Origin: Halomarina oriensis
Lineage (GTDB): Archaea > Halobacteriota > Halobacteria > Halobacteriales > Haloarculaceae
Direction: 5' to 3'
DNA length: 64,000 bases
Assembly (NCBI RefSeq): GCF_009791395.1
Contig: NZ_WSZK01000005.1
Coordinates: 20,825 to 84,824 of the forward strand
Part shown: one piece after another, positions 9,409-18,093 of the stretch
Numbering within the stretch: position 1 is the stretch's first letter
How the letters are laid out: each line of letters begins with the position of its first letter
Translations under genes and position numbers: made by a program
The notes under the pieces: model-generated
The model's input: only the letters and a program-made list of their open reading frames with translations
What the model was told of the DNA's origin: nothing
Databases searched by the model: none

Positions 9409-10104
9409 TCACCGACGGTGAGCGACGGCGACGACCGTCGCACCGGCGTCGAACGTCTCGACGGCCACCCGGTCGAACCGCTCGCGGAGCGGTTCGAGGA
9501 GGCCGACGTCGGGGTGCCAGTTGGTCAACAGCCACGACCCGCGGACGAGCAGCGGGTTCAGTGCCCGGCGGTAGCCGGTCTGGAACGGTCGGGTGTCGAA
9601 CACGGCGAGTCGACCGCCGGGGACGAGCGTCTCGGCGACGGCGTTTAGCACGCCGGGGAGGTCGGGCATCGCGCTCAGCGAGAGGGTGGCGTACGCTCGG
9701 TCGACGCTCTCGGCGGGGAGCGGGAGGTGACTCGCGTCGCCGCGGACGACGTGGACGTTCGACCAGTCCGCGCGGTCGATCCGCCGCTGGGCCCGTTCGA
9801 CCATCCCCTTCGAGTAGTCGACGCCGACGACGCGGCCCTCGGGGCCGACGCGCTCGCGGAGCGCGGGGAGGTCGACGCCGGGTCCACAGCCGACGTCGAG
9901 GACGGTGTCGCCGCGTCGGGCGTTCAGCCCCGCGAGCGTCTGGCGGCGATACGCGTCCTCGCGTCCGGCGAAGACGACCCACTTGCCCAGCCGAAACAGT
10001 GTCTGGTGGTCGCTCCAGCGGTCGTAGAGGCGCTGTCCGCGGACTCGGGTCGTCGTGTCGGGACCGGTCGTGGTCGGCGTGTCGGCGTCCTCGTCCACGG
10101 TCAC
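9409..10104 (-). CDS. class I SAM-dependent methyltransferase (UbiE/MenG-like)
   Basis: The 231-residue protein has a Rossmann methyltransferase core. Motif I is VLDVGCGPGVDLPAL near residue 70, the acidic SAM ribose-binding residue lies in VVGVDYSKGMVERA, and the post-I and motif IV regions include RGDASHLPLPAESVD. The sequence order is most like UbiE/COQ5-type small-molecule methyltransferases, but the substrate cannot be read. It overlaps the end of the M48 protease gene by four bases (ATGA), so the two are translationally coupled. Confidence 0.85.
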   Translation of the reverse strand: MTVDEDADTPTTTGPDTTTRVRGQRLYDRWSDHQTLFRLGKWVVFAGREDAYRRQTLAGLNARRGDTVLDVGCGPGVDLPALRERVGPEGRVVGVDYSKGMVERAQRRIDRADWSNVHVVRGDASHLPLPAESVDRAYATLSLSAMPDLPGVLNAVAETLVPGGRLAVFDTRPFQTGYRRALNPLLVRGSWLLTNWHPDVGLLEPLRERFDRVAVETFDAGATVVAVAHRR

Positions 10105-10997
10105 CGGACCTCGATTCGGGTGGCGTTCCGGTCGGCCCGTTCACGCAGGCGCTCGATGCGCTCGTCGGTGTCGGGGTGGCTCGCCAGCAGTCGCGTCGCC
10201 GCGCTCTCCTCGCGGACGAACGGCCACGACGGCCCGTCGAGGCGGGCGAGCGCCCGCGCCAGCGCCAGCGGGTCGCCCGTCACTTCGGCCGCCCGGTCGT
10301 CCGCGGCGAGTTCACGACGCCGCGAGCGAGCCATCACGACCGCGGTACTGGCGACGAGCAGTCCCGCGACGACCCGGTCGATGCGGGTCCTCGCCCGGCC
10401 GGCGAGCGTCTCGCGCCAGTCTCGTGGTCGCCCGGCCACCAGCGCGCTCGCTCGGGCGACCCCCGACAGCACGAGCGCGAGCGGGAGGAGCGCGACCGCG
10501 AGCAGGCCGACGGCGGTCCGCGCGACGCTGAACACGAGCGACCCGACGAGGCCGTCGCGGCGTTCGACGTGAGCGAGTTCGTGGGCGAGGATGCCCTCCA
10601 GTTCGTCGACCGTGAGCAGGTGGAACAGCGCCCGGTCGAGGACGACGGTCCCTCCGAGCGCGAAGGCGTTCGGTGTCCGTGTTCGGACGACCATCAGCCG
10701 GGGCGTATCGAGGCCCATCCGGTCACAGAGGTCGTTGAGGCGAGCGTACAGTCGTGGCGACCGCTCGCGGGGGAGGTCCCGAGCGCCGATACCGGCGAGG
10801 ACGCGGGCGGTTCCGGTGCGGTAGCTCAGATAGCCCAGTCCGACCGTGAGGAGGCCGAACGAGAGCACGAACGTCGCCGGGTCGACGCCCCGTACGACGT
10901 CGAGTAACAGCACGGCGAGTAGCGCCGCGCCACCGACGTACGTCACGAGGACGGCGACGCCGACGACCGCGAGGGCCACGCGAACGGCGAGTCGCAT
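10101..10997 (-). CDS. M48-family (HtpX-like) membrane zinc metalloprotease
   Basis: The 298 residues have two N-terminal transmembrane helices, then the zinc motif HELAH near residue 140 (two His ligands and the catalytic Glu), and two further hydrophobic stretches. A third ligand Glu probably lies in the segment around RRELAADDRAAEV. HtpX-like enzymes degrade misfolded membrane proteins from the cytoplasmic face. The gene is first in a two-gene unit with the methyltransferase, which starts inside its last codons. Confidence 0.9.
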   Translation of the reverse strand: MRLAVRVALAVVGVAVLVTYVGGAALLAVLLLDVVRGVDPATFVLSFGLLTVGLGYLSYRTGTARVLAGIGARDLPRERSPRLYARLNDLCDRMGLDTPRLMVVRTRTPNAFALGGTVVLDRALFHLLTVDELEGILAHELAHVERRDGLVGSLVFSVARTAVGLLAVALLPLALVLSGVARASALVAGRPRDWRETLAGRARTRIDRVVAGLLVASTAVVMARSRRRELAADDRAAEVTGDPLALARALARLDGPSWPFVREESAATRLLASHPDTDERIERLRERADRNATRIEVR

Positions 10998-11242
10998 GTC
11001 CTCCCTACGGGTGACGCGCGAAAACCGTTGTCGTCGTCACGCACACGATACGACGAACCGCGTGCGGACGGCTCCGCGTGGTGTGTGGCCGACTCACACA
11101 CTGTTCGCCGGCGCGGACCGTCCGGGTCACGAGAACTGTGTCCGGCCGTGAACGGTGCTATACATCTAGCCACCGGAGCAGCGGCGGCTGAACGTCTGTA
11201 CCTGCAATCGAAATGGCGATAGCTTCACGAGTACCAGTCGTC

Positions 11243-11449
11243 ATGAGCCGAGACGACACGACCGTGCTGGCGGACATCGACCGTACCGAAACCGAACTCG
11301 AATCGCTCGTCGACGACCTGTGGACCGACGGGGTCGTCACGGACGACGACGCCGAGGAGTTCACCCACCGCGTCGAGACCATCGCCGCAGAGCTGCGTGC
11401 CTGCGTCGAGTACGCCGAGGACGGCCCCCTGGCCGACGATGCGAACTGA
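11243..11449 (+). CDS. small acidic protein, function unknown
   Basis: This is a 68-residue, mostly helical acidic protein rich in Asp and Glu, with possible coiled-coil character in DIDRTETELESLVDDLW. The start may instead be the ATG at 11213, which adds ten residues; MSRDDTT at 11243 looks more like a haloarchaeal N-terminus. It is the first of a chain of overlapping small ORFs. Confidence 0.6.
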   Translation: MSRDDTTVLADIDRTETELESLVDDLWTDGVVTDDDAEEFTHRVETIAAELRACVEYAEDGPLADDAN

Positions 11450-11624
11450 GGCACCGGCGGACGCGAGCGACGCGCCGCTCGAATCGCCACTCGCGCACGC
11501 CCCCGACCCTTCGACGCCGGGCATCGTGACGGTCTACAACCCCCAGGCCGACGGCGAGTCCCTCGCGGCGCAGTGGCTGACCGTCGACGAAGACACGCTG
11601 TACGACCTTTCGGACTGGCGCTGA
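11439..11624 (+). CDS. small haloarchaeal protein, DUF7511-like C-terminus
   Basis: The 61-residue protein begins inside the previous gene (overlap of eleven bases). Its second half, VYNPQADGESLAAQWLTVDE then YDLSDWR, matches the pattern tyrosine-x-Pro, then about ten residues, then Trp-Leu/Ile, seen in three other short proteins of this window (15511, 52859, 53318). I recall such proteins being grouped as DUF7511 or similar, with unknown function; the exact number is from memory. Confidence 0.65.
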   Translation: MRTEAPADASDAPLESPLAHAPDPSTPGIVTVYNPQADGESLAAQWLTVDEDTLYDLSDWR

Positions 11625-11704
11625 TGTCGTCGTTCTCCGAGAGCCCCGTGCCCGCCAGCGACGGCGTCGGCGCTGTCCGGTCGGTCGGAGGTGGCCCACG
11701 GTGA
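11624..11704 (+). CDS. possible 26-residue micro-ORF in a coupled chain
   Basis: An ATG shares its A with the stop of the previous gene (TGATG), and the ORF ends with a GTGA overlap onto the next one. The product would be a short Ser/Gly/Pro-rich peptide (SSFSESPVPASDGVGAVRS). The overlaps at both ends are the main support; the peptide itself is not recognisable and could be just a coupling device. Confidence 0.3.
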   Translation: MSSFSESPVPASDGVGAVRSVGGGPR

Positions 11705-11874
11705 GTTCCGGGGCTGTGACCGCACCGGTGTCGGCCCGGCACGTCCTGGCCGTGGTCGCGGTGACGACACTCGCGGCCGCCGCGAGCGCCGGCGTGCCGC
11801 TCGTCCCGGCGCTGTCGGCGACTCTCGGCGTGCTCGTGGTCGCGGTGCTCGTCTGCACGGGCGGTGGCCGGTGA
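11701..11874 (+). CDS. small two-helix membrane protein
   Basis: A GTG start overlaps the previous stop (GTGA). The 57-residue product is almost entirely hydrophobic after residue 13, with one helix around HVLAVVAVTTLAAAASAG and a second around LSATLGVLVVAVLVC, ending in a short CTGGGR tail. Third positions are nearly all G or C. It was found by reading the gap directly, because it is shorter than the usual ORF cutoff. Confidence 0.5.
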   Translation: MSSGAVTAPVSARHVLAVVAVTTLAAAASAGVPLVPALSATLGVLVVAVLVCTGGGR

Positions 11875-11921
11875 CCGAGAGACCGAAACCGGTATCACCG
11901 CCGTTGGGTGAGAATTCGAGT

Positions 11922-12260
11922 ATGTCGAACGACACAGACATCGCCACGGCTCGACGGTTGAGCCTCGGGATGAACGTCGTGTTCGTCGCGGCCATCCTCG
12001 GACTCGTGGCCGGTGTCGTCCTGAACGAAGCGTTGCTCGTCTTTGCGACGCTCGGCGTGTTCGCGCTCGTCGTCGTCGTCTACGCAGTCGCTCACGTCCA
12101 GTTGCACCGACGGGTGGCCGCAGCGAGCGGTGCGAGCGTCACCCGTGACGACTCGCTCGGTGGTGCGCTCGCACTCATCCGCCTCAACCTCCTGCTCTAC
12201 GTGGCGTTCGTGCTCGTGGGGGTCGCCGTCGCAGTCGTCACGGGACTGCTCGTCCTCTGA
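11922..12260 (+). CDS. small three-helix membrane protein
   Basis: The 112-residue protein has hydrophobic segments at about residues 18-35, 40-58 and 88-111, separated by a polar loop rich in Arg, Ser and Asp. The ATG at 11922 follows an ordinary promoter stretch containing ACCGAAACC. No family is recognised. It lies 47 bases after the small ORF chain and may be co-transcribed with it. Confidence 0.65.
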   Translation: MSNDTDIATARRLSLGMNVVFVAAILGLVAGVVLNEALLVFATLGVFALVVVVYAVAHVQLHRRVAAASGASVTRDDSLGGALALIRLNLLLYVAFVLVGVAVAVVTGLLVL

Positions 12261-12490
12261 CTGCCCGTCTCCCACCCGGATTTCGGTGGACTCGCCTCTG
12301 ACAGTACGACGCTCTCACGCCGCACGTGTCGATAGGATGTCACCATTTACATCCCTGTCCGGGACGTGCGACGACCGTGCCCAACCACTCGTTAAATCAC
12401 GGTTATCGTGACCATGCAGTTCGTTAGCATGGACTAGTCCAAATGTAGCGACATTGTAACTTAATCTCAGAGGAGTAATCGGACAGATAG
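12261..12490. promoter_or_regulatory. AT-rich promoter region with two inverted repeats before the glycan locus
   Basis: The gap is much richer in A+T than its surroundings. It holds a perfect 12-bp palindrome, TGGACTAGTCCA, at 12431-12442, and a stem TCACG-GTTAT-CGTGA at 12397-12411. Both lie within 100 bases of the deacetylase start and could bind a dimeric regulator. Confidence 0.5.
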
Positions 12491-13606
12491 ATGACTGGTA
12501 CCGTCACCATCAGCCTCGAACTCGAACTCGGGTGGGGTGTCACCCGGTTCGGGATGTTGGACAAGATATCGCCGGGTCGAGAGCGAGAGACCACCCGTCT
12601 CGACGCTCTCCTCGACCGGTGTGCTCTCTCGGACGTCCCCATCACGTTCAACGTCGTCGGCCACCTCCTGCTGGCCGAGTGCGACGGCCACCACGAGGGG
12701 CCGTACCCCGACGACTGGTGGGACATCGACCCCGGAAGCTCCGTCTACGAAGCCCCCAAGTTCTACGCCCCGGACCTGGTCGAGGCGATTCGGGAGTCCC
12801 CGACGCCACACGAGATCTGCACGCACACGTTCTCGCACATCGAGTGTGCCGAGGTCCCGGAAGAGACCGTCGCTCACGACCTGCGTACGGCACACGCGGC
12901 CCACGAGCGGTTCGGCCTCGACGACGTCGTCTCGCTGGTCCCGCCACGACACAGTACCCCGCCCCGGGACGTCCTCCGCGAGGTCGGTATCGAGACGGTT
13001 CGCGTGCCCCACTACCGGTCGTCGGAGTTCGGCGACCCGAGGACGCCGCTCCACAAACTGCGTGAGATCATCACCGGACCGCACCCCGTCGCGGAGCCAC
13101 ATCTCGTCGACGGTGTCGTCGAGACGTACTCGCCGGTGTACAAGACCCTCGCCGCCGAGTACCTCCCACTGGGCGAGTACGATACGCACCCCGCGTACCG
13201 CTGGATACCGACCAGCGTCGGCAAGCGACTCCACCGCCGATACCACCGGAGAGCGCTCGACCGAGCCGTCGAAACCGGGGGGCACGTCCACTTCTGGAGT
13301 CACCTCTACGACATCGCAACCGACGAGCAGTGGCCACAGATAGACGCACTGCTCGCCGACATCGGTGAACGGGTCGAACGAGGGGAACTGGAGGTCAAGA
13401 CGATGGCCGAACTGAACCGCGACGTTCGGCGGGAACTCGAAGGGCCGACGACGGCCGAGGAACGGCCGGACGTGGTGGAACTCCCCGAGACGACTGCCGG
13501 GCCCGCTGAGGCGACCGACGAGCGACCGGAGGCCGTCGAACGCCGGCCGGAGGTGGTCGAGGACCGACCGAACGTGGCCGACGAACAGCCGACGGTGACC
13601 CGGTGA
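12491..13606 (+). CDS. polysaccharide deacetylase-fold (NodB-like) protein
   Basis: The 371-residue protein has the NodB fold used to remove N-acetyl or O-acetyl groups from sugars. The metal motif H-x-x-x-H is clear in ICTHTFSHIEC near residue 115, and a conserved His-rich C-terminal motif, GGHVHFWSHLYD, lies near residue 258. The first catalytic motif reads SLELELGWG, with Glu where Asp is usual. No signal peptide is present, so it probably acts in the cytoplasm on a sugar precursor. The last 48 residues form a degenerate repeat of RPxVVE-like units (ERPDVVE, RRPEVVE, DRPNVAD). It overlaps the next gene by four bases. Confidence 0.8.
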   Translation: MTGTVTISLELELGWGVTRFGMLDKISPGRERETTRLDALLDRCALSDVPITFNVVGHLLLAECDGHHEGPYPDDWWDIDPGSSVYEAPKFYAPDLVEAIRESPTPHEICTHTFSHIECAEVPEETVAHDLRTAHAAHERFGLDDVVSLVPPRHSTPPRDVLREVGIETVRVPHYRSSEFGDPRTPLHKLREIITGPHPVAEPHLVDGVVETYSPVYKTLAAEYLPLGEYDTHPAYRWIPTSVGKRLHRRYHRRALDRAVETGGHVHFWSHLYDIATDEQWPQIDALLADIGERVERGELEVKTMAELNRDVRRELEGPTTAEERPDVVELPETTAGPAEATDERPEAVERRPEVVEDRPNVADEQPTVTR

Positions 13607-14475
13607 GCTCCGCCGACACGACCGAGGGGAGTGCGGTGGCGACCGACGAGGACGCGACACCGGTCGCGGCGACCCTCCTGCTCGACGGCCCGGCGATGCG
13701 GCGCTGGGCGGCCGCTGCCGTCGCCCGAGCGATCGACGACGGCGTGCTCTCGGTCGAGCGCGTCGTCATCAACGACGACGTCGCCGCCAGCCTCGACGAC
13801 GACGGGGTGGCGACCCTCCGTCGCTACGTCGATACGGCACGCGACTACGGGGTGTGGACACCGGTCTCCGCGTACCGAAGCGTCGTCGCCCCGCCCGCCC
13901 ATCTGGAGTGGGTCGACCTCGACGACCTCCCGTGGGCGGACGTCCCCCGCGTGCTCTGTACGCCACAGCCAGCGGAGACGTTCGGGCAGGTCCTCCCGAC
14001 AGAGGTGGTCGACACCGTCGCTGCGGAGACAGACGTCGTGGTCCGGTTCGGGTTCGGCATCGTCAAGGGCGACATCCTCACCGAACCGGACCACGGCGTC
14101 CTCAGCTTCCACCACGGTGACGTCCGGCGATACCGTGGTCGACCCGTCGGTGTGTGGGAGTACATCGACGGTGCTCACGAGGGCGGCGTCACCCTCCAGC
14201 GTCTCACCGAGACGCTCGACGGCGGAGCCGTCGTGGCCTTCGAGTCGGTCAACCTCTCGGACGCCGAGACGTGGCCCGACGTCGAACGCCGCCTGTACGC
14301 CGCGTCCGAGGGGATGCTCTCGACCGGACTCGCTTCGCTCCGTGCTGGGGAGTCCCCGGAGCGAATCGACTCGGACGACCTCGGCCCGCTGTACACGACC
14401 CCCGGCGCGCGCGAGACGGTGCGGTTCCTCGTGAAGAACACGGTCGGGATGGCGCGACGGGTCCTCGCTCGCTGA
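13603..14475 (+). CDS. formyltransferase-family sugar-modifying enzyme
   Basis: The 290-residue protein starts at a GTG that overlaps the deacetylase stop (GTGA). Its central part matches the formyl transferase fold: a GFGIVKGDIL segment, then LSFHHGDVRRYRGRPVGVW (the usual NFHPSLLPxYRG loop, with Ser in place of Asn before the His), and TETLDGGAVV supplying the Asp side. Together with the coupled deacetylase this suggests that a deacetylated amino sugar is then N-formylated, as in some surface glycans. That pairing is inference; the loss of the usual Asn could instead mean a changed reaction. Confidence 0.72.
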   Translation: MSSADTTEGSAVATDEDATPVAATLLLDGPAMRRWAAAAVARAIDDGVLSVERVVINDDVAASLDDDGVATLRRYVDTARDYGVWTPVSAYRSVVAPPAHLEWVDLDDLPWADVPRVLCTPQPAETFGQVLPTEVVDTVAAETDVVVRFGFGIVKGDILTEPDHGVLSFHHGDVRRYRGRPVGVWEYIDGAHEGGVTLQRLTETLDGGAVVAFESVNLSDAETWPDVERRLYAASEGMLSTGLASLRAGESPERIDSDDLGPLYTTPGARETVRFLVKNTVGMARRVLAR

Positions 14476-14557
14476 CCCCACCGGCCGGTTCGACCACCGT
14501 CGGTCGCGTCGACGCCGAATCCGATGGTTCCAAGTCCGACGCGTCCCGAACGGGGGT

Positions 14558-15391
14558 ATGAACGAACCAGGGGGACAGGCGCTGTTAGACCAGGCGACCC
14601 TGGCCGAACGCGCCGAGGCCGACGACGCTCCCGCGTGGCTGGCCGACCACTGGCGGACGTTCAGCGGCGGACTCCTCGGCGAGCACAACGGTACGCCGTT
14701 CCCGTGTCACTTCGGCAGCGAGTCCGTCCGGGCCGGCGACCCGCTGTACACGGCCGTCCCCTCGATGACCGACCGTGACGCGCTGTTGGGACTGCGAGAC
14801 ACGCTGTACGAGTACCTCCAGGTCTACGAGGACCACGCCGACCGTGCGTCGCTGGTGACGTTCTTCCGTCCCTCGCCGAACGTGACGACGGAGGCCGACT
14901 ACCACGAGGCGCTCTGGCACGTCCTCCAGTTCCTCCACGTCCACGACCCCGAACCGTGGCCCGCGGACATCCCGACCGACCCCGACGACGCCGAGTGGGA
15001 GTTCTCGTTCGCGGGCGTCCCGATGTTCCCGACCTGTCGCGCCCCGTTCTACGACCAGCGGCGCAGTCGCTACTGCCCCGTCGGCCTCGAAATCACCTTC
15101 CAGCCACGCGCACTGTTCGAGAACCTCGGCGTCACCGCCGACACCGACGCCGGGCAGCGTGCCCGCGAGGTCATTCAAGAACGTCTGGAGACCTACGACG
15201 GCGTCTGCCCCCACGCCGACCTCGGGGACTGGGGTATCGAGGGCGACCGCGAGTGGCCCCAGTACATGTTCAGCGAGGACGACTCGCAGGCCCCCGACGA
15301 GTGTCCGATGACGGTCACCCGCGAGCATCCGCGTATCGACCCGAAGTTCGACCCCGGTCTCGAAACTCTCCTGGAGACACCGCGGCCGTAA
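14558..15391 (+). CDS. YqcI/YcgG family protein
   Basis: The 277-residue protein shows the YqcI/YcgG signature in its middle: FSFAGVPMFPTCRAPFY followed by RRSRYCPVGLEITFQPR. Length is close to the family norm. The family is found in bacteria and haloarchaea and has no established function. The gene stands alone between the formyltransferase and a small protein gene. Confidence 0.8.
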   Translation: MNEPGGQALLDQATLAERAEADDAPAWLADHWRTFSGGLLGEHNGTPFPCHFGSESVRAGDPLYTAVPSMTDRDALLGLRDTLYEYLQVYEDHADRASLVTFFRPSPNVTTEADYHEALWHVLQFLHVHDPEPWPADIPTDPDDAEWEFSFAGVPMFPTCRAPFYDQRRSRYCPVGLEITFQPRALFENLGVTADTDAGQRAREVIQERLETYDGVCPHADLGDWGIEGDREWPQYMFSEDDSQAPDECPMTVTREHPRIDPKFDPGLETLLETPRP

Positions 15392-15510
15392 TCCGACGGT
15401 CTCGTGTGGCAGGACCGCCCGACGCGTCGCCCGTCGTCATGGAGCCGTTCCGGGGAAACCGTTCCGGTAGCGAGTAATTACCTATATTCCGAGAGGTTGC
15501 AGACCCGACC

Positions 15511-15699
15511 ATGGCAGCGAGTGACCCCGACACCGACGTCCGCGTCGCCGACCACCCCCGCATCGACCTCGAAGCGTGTCAGACCGAAGACGGCGACATC
15601 CTGCTGTACGACCCGACGCCGGGTCACGACACGGCGGACGCCGGCCGGTGGATTCGCGCCGACCCCGACGGCTGTGTCGACCTGAACGAGTCACACTGA
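15511..15699 (+). CDS. small protein of the YxP...W(I/L) family
   Basis: The 62-residue acidic protein contains ILLYDPTPGHDTADAGRWI, matching the spacing of Tyr-x-Pro and Trp-Ile/Leu in the proteins at 11439, 52859 and 53318. A TATA-like stretch (TTACCTATATTCC) lies 20-35 bases upstream. Function unknown. Confidence 0.65.
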   Translation: MAASDPDTDVRVADHPRIDLEACQTEDGDILLYDPTPGHDTADAGRWIRADPDGCVDLNESH

Positions 15700-15821
15700 G
15701 CGGTCGCTCCGCGGTCGAGCGTCGAACGAAAACCGCTGTCTTCTCCGGTCGGACTACTCGTCAGTGCCGTCGACGGTGACGGCGACGGCGAACGAGGCCC
15801 GTCCCACGACTGGGTGCGCGG

Positions 15822-17030
15822 TCAGCCCCGGTTGTACCAGACGTCGACGTGTCTCCGGGGTCCGTAGGACTTGCTGACGACGTCGAGGCGGCCGTCGCCG
15901 TCCAGGTCGACGAGTTTCGCCTCGTGAGTCTCGACACCGCGCTCGATGACCTGCTGGTCGAACGTGCCGTCGCCGCGGTTGACGAACGCGTAGAGGACCG
16001 GGTCGTCGTTGTGGCGGTGGGCCATCTCGCCGACGACGACGTCGAGGTGGCCGTCGCCGGTCAGGTCCCCCACCTGCAGACTGTGTGGGCAGTAGAGTTC
16101 GTCGGCGAGCAGGTGTTCGGTCCACGTCTCGCCGTCGTAGTCGAACCAGCCGACCCGACCGGGATGTGTGCCGTACAGCGGGGCGTCACCCTCGCTCAAC
16201 AGGAGTTCCGGGTCGCCGTCGCCGTCGAGGTCCGCCACGGCCACACGGGTCTTCTCCCAGCCCTCGGCGACGATCTCGCGTTCCCAGCGCTCGCCGTCGG
16301 CACCGTCGTCCGTGCGGTGGTAGACGTGTGGCCCGGCGACGAGTTCCGAGCGGCCGTCGCCGTCGACGTCACCGACCCACAGGCCTTCGAGGTCGACCCC
16401 TTCGTCGACGACGTGACAGTCGGTCGTCGGCCACGGTTCGAGCGTCGGGTCCTCGGGAACGTCGTAGTAGAACACCGTCTCGGCCTCCTGTGAGAGACCG
16501 ACCAGTTCGTCCTCGCCGTCGTCGTCGACGTCCGCGACGAGCAGGTCGTGGTACTTCTGGAAGCGGTCGGTGACGAGGAAGCGCTCCCACTCCTCGCGTG
16601 GGTCCTCGGGCTGGCGGAACCAGTAGACGTCCGAACCGTCGTAGCCCTGTCCGACGAGGAGGTCGGTGCGGCCGTCGCCGTCGACGTCGGCCAGACACGC
16701 CCCCACGTCGAGGTGGAGGTGCTTCTCGGTGGTGAGTGCGTGGCGCTCCCAGTCGCCGTCGCCGCGGTTCTCGTACCAGACGACGGGGGTCTCCAGCCGT
16801 TGGAAGACGGCCTCCATCCCCGGGAGTTGGCGGACGAGGATGCGTTTGCCGGCGAGAGAGAGCTCCGGTCGGGCACCGAGGCCGCTGACGATGACGTCTG
16901 GGCGGCCGTTGCCGGTCAGGTCGGTCACTTCGCAGGTGCTGAGAAGCCCCACGGGTGGGCTGTCGTCGAGACGTTGGTGGCGAAAGCGGAGGGCGTCGCC
17001 GGTCGCGTGTTCGCGGTCCGGTGTCTGCAT
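15822..17030 (-). CDS. FG-GAP/VCBS-type beta-propeller protein without signal peptide
   Basis: The 402-residue protein consists of about seven repeats with calcium-type loops such as DVDGDGRTDLLVG, DVDGDGRSELVAG, DLDGDGDPELLLS and DLDGDGRLDVVSK. Between them are WF/WYEN-type strands typical of FG-GAP propellers. The N-terminus (MQTPDREHATGD) is polar, with no export signal visible, unlike most members. It may be exported by another route or act as a cytoplasmic lectin-like scaffold. It is divergent from the epimerase at 17173. Confidence 0.82.
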   Translation of the reverse strand: MQTPDREHATGDALRFRHQRLDDSPPVGLLSTCEVTDLTGNGRPDVIVSGLGARPELSLAGKRILVRQLPGMEAVFQRLETPVVWYENRGDGDWERHALTTEKHLHLDVGACLADVDGDGRTDLLVGQGYDGSDVYWFRQPEDPREEWERFLVTDRFQKYHDLLVADVDDDGEDELVGLSQEAETVFYYDVPEDPTLEPWPTTDCHVVDEGVDLEGLWVGDVDGDGRSELVAGPHVYHRTDDGADGERWEREIVAEGWEKTRVAVADLDGDGDPELLLSEGDAPLYGTHPGRVGWFDYDGETWTEHLLADELYCPHSLQVGDLTGDGHLDVVVGEMAHRHNDDPVLYAFVNRGDGTFDQQVIERGVETHEAKLVDLDGDGRLDVVSKSYGPRRHVDVWYNRG

Positions 17031-17138
17031 GTGACGAGTATCGCGGTCGGGTGGTATCGTAATAGCCGGACTAAACGACGACGGGAGGCCGACTCCCCCG
17101 GAGTGTGAGGGTCACGTGACACGGGGGATAGAACGTCC

Positions 17139-17149
17139 ATAACGAAACC
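17139..17149 (+). promoter_or_regulatory. ATAAC-type promoter element of the epimerase gene
   Basis: ATAACGAAACC ends 24 bases before the ATG at 17173. It is a divergent copy of the element listed at 35141, 54738 and 61353. Confidence 0.4.
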
Positions 17150-17172
17150 ACCCGGAGGGGTAGCCCGAGAGT

Positions 17173-18093
17173 ATGGAGATCGCTGGCCGAACGGTGCTCG
17201 TCACGGGTGGTGCGGGGTTCATCGGGAGCCACCTCGTCGACGCGCTCGTCGGGGAGAACGAGGTGCGTGTACTGGACGACTTCTCGACCGGGAGCGAAGA
17301 GAACTGCCACCGCGACGCGACGGTCGTTCGTGGGGACGTCTGTGACTCGCGGGCGCTCGACAGGGCGATGGACGGCGTCGACCTCGTCTTCCACGAAGCG
17401 GCGAACGCCAGCGTCACCCGGTCGGTCGACGACCCCGTCGAGAGTCACCGTATCAACAGCGGCGGGACGCTCGGACTGTTCGAGCGTGCCCGCGAGGAGG
17501 ACGCACGCGTGGTCGTCGCCTCCTCGACGGCCATCTACGGGGACCCGACGCACGTCCCCGTCACCGAGGACGAACCGACGACGCCACAGTCACCCTACGG
17601 CGTCGAGAAACTGGCGACCGACCACTACGCCCGACTCTACTACGAACTCTACGGACTGGAGACGGTCGCGCTTCGGTACTTCAACGTCTACGGCCCCCGG
17701 CAGGCCGGCGGCGAGTACAGCGGCGTCATCACCGCGTTCCTCGAACAGGCGTGTGCGGGCCAGGACATCACCGTCGAGGGCGACGGCTCACAGATTCGAG
17801 ACTTCGTCCACGTCAGCGACGTCGTACAGGCGAACCTGCTGGCCGCGACGACCGACCACGTCGGTGAGGGGTACAACGTCGGGACGGGACGAAGCGTGAG
17901 CATCCTCGACCTCGCGGAGTTGATCCGGGACCTCTCCGGGTCGCGGTCTGAGATCGTCCACATCGACGAGCGGCCGGGGGACATCCGTGCGAGTCGAGCG
18001 GACATCTCGAAGGCACGGGAGCACCTCTCGTTCGAACCGACCGTCTCGCTCAGGGAGGGTCTCGGCGGACTCGTCCGCCAGCCTGCTCGCTGA
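17173..18093 (+). CDS. NAD-dependent nucleotide-sugar epimerase/dehydratase (GalE-like extended SDR)
   Basis: The 306-residue protein is an extended short-chain dehydrogenase. The NAD-binding motif GGAGFIGSHL is at residues 13-22, SSTAIYGDP supplies the active-site Ser/Thr, and SPYGVEK near residue 141 supplies the catalytic Tyr and Lys. The C-terminal substrate domain has RDFVHVSDVV and YNVGTGRSVS. This is the pattern of UDP-glucose/UDP-GlcNAc 4-epimerases in glycan loci; the particular sugar is not decidable here. It is probably monocistronic. Confidence 0.88.
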   Translation: MEIAGRTVLVTGGAGFIGSHLVDALVGENEVRVLDDFSTGSEENCHRDATVVRGDVCDSRALDRAMDGVDLVFHEAANASVTRSVDDPVESHRINSGGTLGLFERAREEDARVVVASSTAIYGDPTHVPVTEDEPTTPQSPYGVEKLATDHYARLYYELYGLETVALRYFNVYGPRQAGGEYSGVITAFLEQACAGQDITVEGDGSQIRDFVHVSDVVQANLLAATTDHVGEGYNVGTGRSVSILDLAELIRDLSGSRSEIVHIDERPGDIRASRADISKAREHLSFEPTVSLREGLGGLVRQPAR

